A DNA stretch of 13,864 nucleotides from Fusobacterium sp. GTDB taxonomy: Bacteria > Fusobacteriota > Fusobacteriia > Fusobacteriales > Fusobacteriaceae. A program made the position numbers and the translations under genes. The first letter of the stretch is position 1. Every line of letters starts with the position of its first letter. Below, one piece after another: positions 13,481-13,864 of the stretch. The stretch covers positions 1 through 13,864 of the forward strand of contig JAGYHM010000023.1 in NCBI GenBank assembly GCA_018457305.1, read 5' to 3'. The notes beneath the pieces are model-generated. The model saw nothing but the letters and a program-made list of their open reading frames with translations. It was not told the origin of the DNA and searched no databases.

Positions 13481-13790
13481 TTTTATCCTCTCCTTTTTTA
13501 TTTTTGCTTTTTAAAGGATTTTATTGTAAAATCTTTAAAAGATTATCTTTAATTTTCAATTTAAAAAATTTATTCCTTAGAAAAAGCATTTGTTGTTTTC
13601 TTACTTAGAGTTTAACCTTTTTAGAAAAATTATTCCAAAAAATAAAAGGTGTTTCGCTTTTTTTTTAAAATTATATTTAAACTAAAACTTATTTTTATAA
13701 GTAGTTGTATCATTATAGTTTTTTTAAGATTTAATTAGGAATAAAACTTTAAAATTCATTAAAAAGAAAAAATAAATAAGGAGAAATTAT
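13481..13790. promoter_or_regulatory. Divergent AT-rich control region
   Basis: The region separates the minus-strand 141-aa/ATPase pair from the plus-strand gene at the window end, so it should contain two divergent promoters. I cannot single out convincing -35/-10 pairs; a weak TATAGT (13714-13719) faces right. It holds a TTATTCC motif at 13570-13576 and 13630-13636 and the inverted form GGAATAA at 13738-13744, a hairpin acttat/ataagt (13687-13702), and a long inverted repeat described separately. AAGGAG (13779-13784) is the RBS for the rightward gene. Confidence 0.55.
13509..13540. repeat. Inverted repeat just upstream of the 141-aa gene
   Basis: ttttaaaggatttta (13509-13523), loop ttg, taaaatctttaaaa (13527-13540): 14 pairs with one bulged G. 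It lies 29 nt before the ATG of the minus-strand gene, so it is either a hairpin in its leader or an operator. Confidence 0.6.
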
Positions 13791-13864
13791 ATGAATGAGA
13801 TTTTTAATATAGAAGAATTAATGAAAAAAAATACTATGGATAAAATAATTAAATTGTGTATATA
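13791..13864 (+). CDS. Start of a rightward gene cut by the window end
   Basis: An ATG at 13791 follows AAGGAG with 6 nt between. Twenty-four complete codons are open to the window edge (begins MNEIFNIEELMKKNTMDKII). Too little is visible to name it. Divergent from the ATPase operon, it is most simply another gene of the element. Confidence 0.55.
   Translation, partial: MNEIFNIEELMKKNTMDKIIKLCI

Overview
The window is AT-rich (GC-poor even in core genes), with A/T-ending codons and A/T-rich spacers. The core gene order rng-coaD-radA-disA followed by copZ-copA fits a Fusobacterium-like genome. That assignment is an inference from gene content, protein style and codon use; no rRNA or other decisive marker lies in the window.

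Left part (1-5750), plus strand, chromosomal core: the C-terminal part of an Elp3-like radical SAM protein, an RNase E/G family ribonuclease (rng), phosphopantetheine adenylyltransferase (coaD), the DNA repair ATPase RadA and the c-di-AMP synthase DisA. From rng onward the genes are tightly packed (11-nt gap, 4-nt gap, then an ATGA overlap) and end at a clear intrinsic terminator at 5720-5747. The standout is rng: its frame is interrupted by three GC-rich palindromic repeat elements that stay in frame. Two are near-identical copies of a 78-bp element and one is a ~68-bp element whose sister copy lies in the spacer upstream of rng. All recognisable catalytic and zinc-binding residues of rng are still present. 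This resembles the in-gene palindromic elements known from Rickettsia.

Middle part (5750-9175), plus strand: a copper-handling operon with a good sigma-70 promoter overlapped by a 7-6-7 inverted repeat, then copZ (copper chaperone), copA (P1B-1 copper ATPase) and a DUF4304-like protein.

Right part (9175-13864), mostly minus strand, accessory: an AT-rich gene-poor stretch with the 5' remnant of an ATPase-like gene (its promoter, RBS and a downstream terminator survive), then the end of an integrative element. The element carries two pairs of 11-bp tandem repeats sharing a TACAAA core (possible arm-type integrase sites), a tyrosine integrase, a small excisionase-like protein, a 561-aa AAA+ ATPase whose ATPase core resembles BrxL (BREX defence) without BrxL's N-terminal domain or a recognisable Lon domain, and an unknown 141-aa protein immediately upstream of it. 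A ~310-bp AT-rich divergent control region separates these from a plus-strand gene cut by the window end. The ATPase/141-aa pair is either the replication module of the element or an undescribed defence-type cargo; the sequence alone does not decide.
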